From positions 62,001 through 126,000 of the forward strand of contig QOQB01000002.1 of the NCBI GenBank assembly GCA_003331305.1: a stretch of DNA of 64,000 bases, written 5' to 3'. This document shows positions 60,810 to 64,000 of this stretch, one piece after another. Every line of letters begins with the position of its first letter. The first letter of the stretch is position 1. The notes under the pieces are model-generated. The model was given only the letters and a program-made list of their open reading frames with translations, was not told the DNA's origin and made no database searches. This DNA is from Flavobacteriales bacterium. Lineage in GTDB: Bacteria; Bacteroidota; Bacteroidia; Flavobacteriales; Flavobacteriaceae. Position numbers and translations under genes: made by a program.

Positions 60810-62129
60810 ATGGTAAACAACAAATACTTTAAAGGAATAGAAAAAATTCAATTTGAAGGAAAAGAATCCGATAACCCTTTTGCATTCAAATACTATAACC
60901 CAGATCAGGTGGTAGCAGGAAAAACGATGCGGGAACACTTCAAATTTGCCATTGCTTACTGGCATAGCTTCTGTGGCCAAGGCTCCGATCCCTTTGGTCC
61001 AGGTACTCAAAATTTCCCTTGGGATCAAAATAATGACCCAGTCCAAGCAGCAAAAGACAAAGCAGACGCAGCCTTTGAATTTATTTCCAAAATGGGCTTC
61101 GATTACTTTTGTTTTCATGACTATGACCTTATTCAAGAAGGTGGCTCTTTAGCAGAATCAGAAAAACGATTAGAAGCCATCACAGATTATATCAAAACAA
61201 AACAAGATGCAACCGGGATTAAACTCCTGTGGGGTACAGCCAATTGCTTTTCCAATCCAAGGTATATGAATGGTGCGGCTACAAATCCAGATTTTGATGT
61301 AGTGACTTATGCAGGTGCTCAGGTAAAAATGGCTTTAGATGCTACCACGAAACTAAATGGTGAAAACTACGTTTTTTGGGGTGGTCGAGAAGGATATATT
61401 TCATTACTAAATACGGACATGGGACGCGAACAGGATCATATGGCACGCTTCCTAACCATGGCCAAAGACTATGCACGTTCACAAGGTTTTAAGGGAACGT
61501 TCTTTATTGAGCCTAAGCCTATGGAGCCGAGCAAACACCAATACGATTTTGATGCTGCTACCTCGATTGGATTCCTTAATAAATATGGACTCCAAGATGA
61601 TTTTAAATTGAATATTGAGGTAAATCATGCCACTTTAGCACAACACACCTTTGAGCATGAACTTACAGTAGCTGCTAACGATAATATGCTTGGTAGTATT
61701 GATGCCAATAGAGGGGATTATCAAAACGGATGGGATACCGATCAGTTCCCCAATAATATAGAAGAAACGGCTAGAGCCATGATGGTTTTCTTAAAAGCTG
61801 GTGGACTTCAAGGCGGAGGTGTTAATTTTGACGCAAAAATTAGAAGAAACTCTACTGACTTTGAAGATTTATTCCATGCGCACATTGGCGGTGCCGATAC
61901 TTTTGCTAGAGGGCTTTTGGTTGCAGATAAAGTATTAAACGACACGAACTTTACATCGTTTGTTCAAGAAAGATATGCTTCATTTGATGCTGGAAAAGGA
62001 AGTGATTTTGAACAAGGAAAACTATCTTTAAATGATTTGTATGCTATTGCAAGCAATAGCACTTCTGATATTAAGCCTGTTAGTGGCAAACAAGAGCTCT
62101 TGGAGAACATTCTAAATAACCACATTTAA
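60810..62129 (+). CDS. xylA: Xylose isomerase
   Basis: '[15 protein letters not shown]', '[17 protein letters not shown]', '[20 protein letters not shown]', '[18 protein letters not shown]'. Confidence 0.97.
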   Translation: MVNNKYFKGIEKIQFEGKESDNPFAFKYYNPDQVVAGKTMREHFKFAIAYWHSFCGQGSDPFGPGTQNFPWDQNNDPVQAAKDKADAAFEFISKMGFDYFCFHDYDLIQEGGSLAESEKRLEAITDYIKTKQDATGIKLLWGTANCFSNPRYMNGAATNPDFDVVTYAGAQVKMALDATTKLNGENYVFWGGREGYISLLNTDMGREQDHMARFLTMAKDYARSQGFKGTFFIEPKPMEPSKHQYDFDAATSIGFLNKYGLQDDFKLNIEVNHATLAQHTFEHELTVAANDNMLGSIDANRGDYQNGWDTDQFPNNIEETARAMMVFLKAGGLQGGGVNFDAKIRRNSTDFEDLFHAHIGGADTFARGLLVADKVLNDTNFTSFVQERYASFDAGKGSDFEQGKLSLNDLYAIASNSTSDIKPVSGKQELLENILNNHI

Positions 62130-62141
62130 AACAAAACTGTC

Positions 62142-63548
62142 ATGCAAAAATCATATTTACTAAGATTAACTTTAGTTGCTACGCTGGGAGGCCTGCTCTT
62201 TGGTTATGACACGGGTGTCATTGCTGGTACCGTAGGTTCGCTAGACGCTTTTTTTATTGAACCTAAAGGGCTAGACGAGCTAGCCGCCAGTTCTTTAAAA
62301 GGATGGCTTGTTTCCATTGCACTCATTGGGTGTATTGTGGGTGGTGCTCTTGCTGGACTTGTGGGTAAGAAACTAGGAAGAAAAAAAGGACTGGTAATCG
62401 CAGGTGTTTTATTCTTTATTTCGGCACTTGGTTCAGCACTTCCAGAATTGTTTTTTCAACCACTTGGTCAAGGCGATCACACGCTTTCAACCGTATTTAT
62501 GATTTATCGATTTATTGGAGGTATCGGCGTAGGTATAGCATCTATGTTGTCACCTGTTTATATTGCTGAAATTGCACCAGCGAAAGACAGGGGTAAATTG
62601 GTTTCTTATAACCAGTTGGCCATTGTAGGCGGTTTTATGGTGGTTTATTTTGTAAACTATTTTATTGCCTTAAGCGGTGATGATACTTGGCTCAATGACA
62701 TAGGGTGGCGCTATATGTTTGCCTCCGAATTGGTACCCGTAAGTATTTTCTTAGCACTCTTATATTTTGTACCGGATACACCGAGATCTTTGGTGTCTCA
62801 CAACAAAGAAGTAGAGGCATTGGAAATATTAAAGAAAGTAAATGGAGAAAGCGAAGCACAAAGCATTTTGAGCGATATCAAGAACACACTAGTTGATAAA
62901 ACAAACAGTGCGCTTACCTATGGTTGGGGACTTGTCATTATTGGGATTTTACTTTCTGTTTTCCAACAATTTGTTGGTATTAACGTAGTACTTTATTATG
63001 CTCCTGAAATCTTCAAAACCCTAGACCTGGGTACAGATGCTGCCTTATTACAGACTATTATTGTTGGAATTGTAAACTTCCTATTTACCATTATAGCTGT
63101 TAAAACGGTAGACAACTATGGAAGAAAACCACTTATGGTTATTGGAGCTGTGGGTATGGCAGTTGCCATGATTGCCTTAGGGTTTGCGTTTTATGCTGAG
63201 ATAGGCGGATACGCTGCGCTTATTTGTATGATGGTTTATGTAGCTGCATTTGCGTTGAGTTGGGGCCCTGTTACTTGGGTACTATTGTCTGAGATATTTC
63301 CAAACGATATTCGCAACAAGGCCATGCCTATTGCGGTAGCAGCCCAGTGGCTTTCCAATTGGCTGGTATCAGCAACCTTCCCTGTGATGAATGAAAACTC
63401 ATACCTGGTTGATACGTTTAACAATGGCTTTGCTTATTGGATATACGGAATCATGTCTGTGTTAGCAGCCGTCTTTGTTTTGAAATTTATTCCAGAAACA
63501 AAAGGGAAGACTTTAGAAGAAATGAACAATCTTTGGAAGAAAAAATAA
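62142..63548 (+). CDS. MFS sugar porter (xylose:H+ symporter type)
   Basis: 'LFGYDTGVIAGTVG', 'RFIGGIGVGIASMLSPVYIAEIAPAKDRGKLV', 'PETKGKTLEEM'. Confidence 0.93.
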   Translation: MQKSYLLRLTLVATLGGLLFGYDTGVIAGTVGSLDAFFIEPKGLDELAASSLKGWLVSIALIGCIVGGALAGLVGKKLGRKKGLVIAGVLFFISALGSALPELFFQPLGQGDHTLSTVFMIYRFIGGIGVGIASMLSPVYIAEIAPAKDRGKLVSYNQLAIVGGFMVVYFVNYFIALSGDDTWLNDIGWRYMFASELVPVSIFLALLYFVPDTPRSLVSHNKEVEALEILKKVNGESEAQSILSDIKNTLVDKTNSALTYGWGLVIIGILLSVFQQFVGINVVLYYAPEIFKTLDLGTDAALLQTIIVGIVNFLFTIIAVKTVDNYGRKPLMVIGAVGMAVAMIALGFAFYAEIGGYAALICMMVYVAAFALSWGPVTWVLLSEIFPNDIRNKAMPIAVAAQWLSNWLVSATFPVMNENSYLVDTFNNGFAYWIYGIMSVLAAVFVLKFIPETKGKTLEEMNNLWKKK

Positions 63549-63628
63549 GTAGCTGTTTAAAAGCTACATTTTGTCGATCTGAACCAGTTTCAGGTTACAG
63601 TTATTTTAATAATCAATCTTTTAAGATT

Positions 63629-63667
63629 ATGAAACAAACCTGCCTACTATAGGCAGGTTTGTTTCAT
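63629..63667. terminator. Long perfect hairpin, probably transcription terminator of the xylose operon
   Basis: ATGAAACAAACCTGCCT-ACTAT-AGGCAGGTTTGTTTCAT: 17-bp perfect arms, 5-nt loop. Confidence 0.75.
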
Positions 63668-63744
63668 CATTATTATAGATAACGATTTTTTTACTTAATG
63701 TTTGGTTAACATTAGAGATGTATTTTTATAAAAACTAAACAAAA

Positions 63745-64000
63745 ATGAAACAAATTAAACGAATCACACTATTACTTGCATTAGCAGTAATTTCGTGCGA
63801 AAACACACCAAAAGAAGTTCAAAAAGTGGGATTTGCTGGCAACCCTGATAACGGCTGGATATTGGGAAAACAAGAAAGTTTAGATACTTGGTTAACTTTT
63901 GTTGAACATCATGTAGATGAAGATTTAGAAGGAATCATGAAGCTTACAAGCGATTCGATTTTCGTTGAGTTACCAAACGGGGAGTCTATAGCAGGAAAAG
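63745..64000 (+). CDS. Lipoprotein, possibly NTF2-like, 3' truncated by window edge
   Basis: ATG 63745: MKQIKRITLLLALAVISCENTPKEVQKVGFAGNPDNGWILGKQESLDTWLTFVEHHVDEDLEGIMKL...; lipobox AVISC; open to window end. Confidence 0.75.
   Translation, partial: MKQIKRITLLLALAVISCENTPKEVQKVGFAGNPDNGWILGKQESLDTWLTFVEHHVDEDLEGIMKLTSDSIFVELPNGESIAGK

Overview
This window looks like a Flavobacteriaceae (Bacteroidota) chromosomal segment, mostly densely packed conserved genes. From left to right: (1) the end of an alternative complex III operon (actC partial, D, E, F) followed by cytochrome c oxidase coxB/coxA; (2) ruvB-queG-maeB-ruvA-sprA, where sprA is the giant T9SS/gliding outer-membrane protein; (3) gcvH and a tandem pair of TonB-like genes; (4) a cox assembly cluster: ctaB, two subunit III genes, subunit IV, a ligand-less Sco-like protein, Sco1, DUF420 and a small CxxC membrane protein; (5) an ABC efflux cassette with two MacB-type permeases, HlyD and TolC; (6) tsaB, Nfu, gamma-CA-like, murI, two OmpH/Skp genes, bamA, uppS, a PorG-like gene, nadK, pdxJ, tig, clpP and clpX; (7) an AT-rich orphan lipoprotein, a GH3-family protein, DUF2797, an RluF-like synthase, a VUT-family transporter, sppA, a folK-deoxynucleoside kinase fusion, trmH and mutS; (8) tRNA-Gly(GCC) and tRNA-Leu(TAA); (9) an AT-rich carbohydrate region: alpha/beta hydrolase, clan-A-like glycoside hydrolase, and xylB-xylA-xylose MFS transporter. 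I saw no CRISPR array, transposase, integrase or phage module. I found no single unmistakable new system. The best leads are the Cys/His-less Sco paralogue beside Sco1 plus the small CxxC membrane protein, the TonB pair with a protein-identical but synonymously diverged linker, and a structured, repeat-bearing intergenic region (57.2-57.44 kb) upstream of the glycoside hydrolase. All family names come from recognising protein motifs by eye, with no database search.
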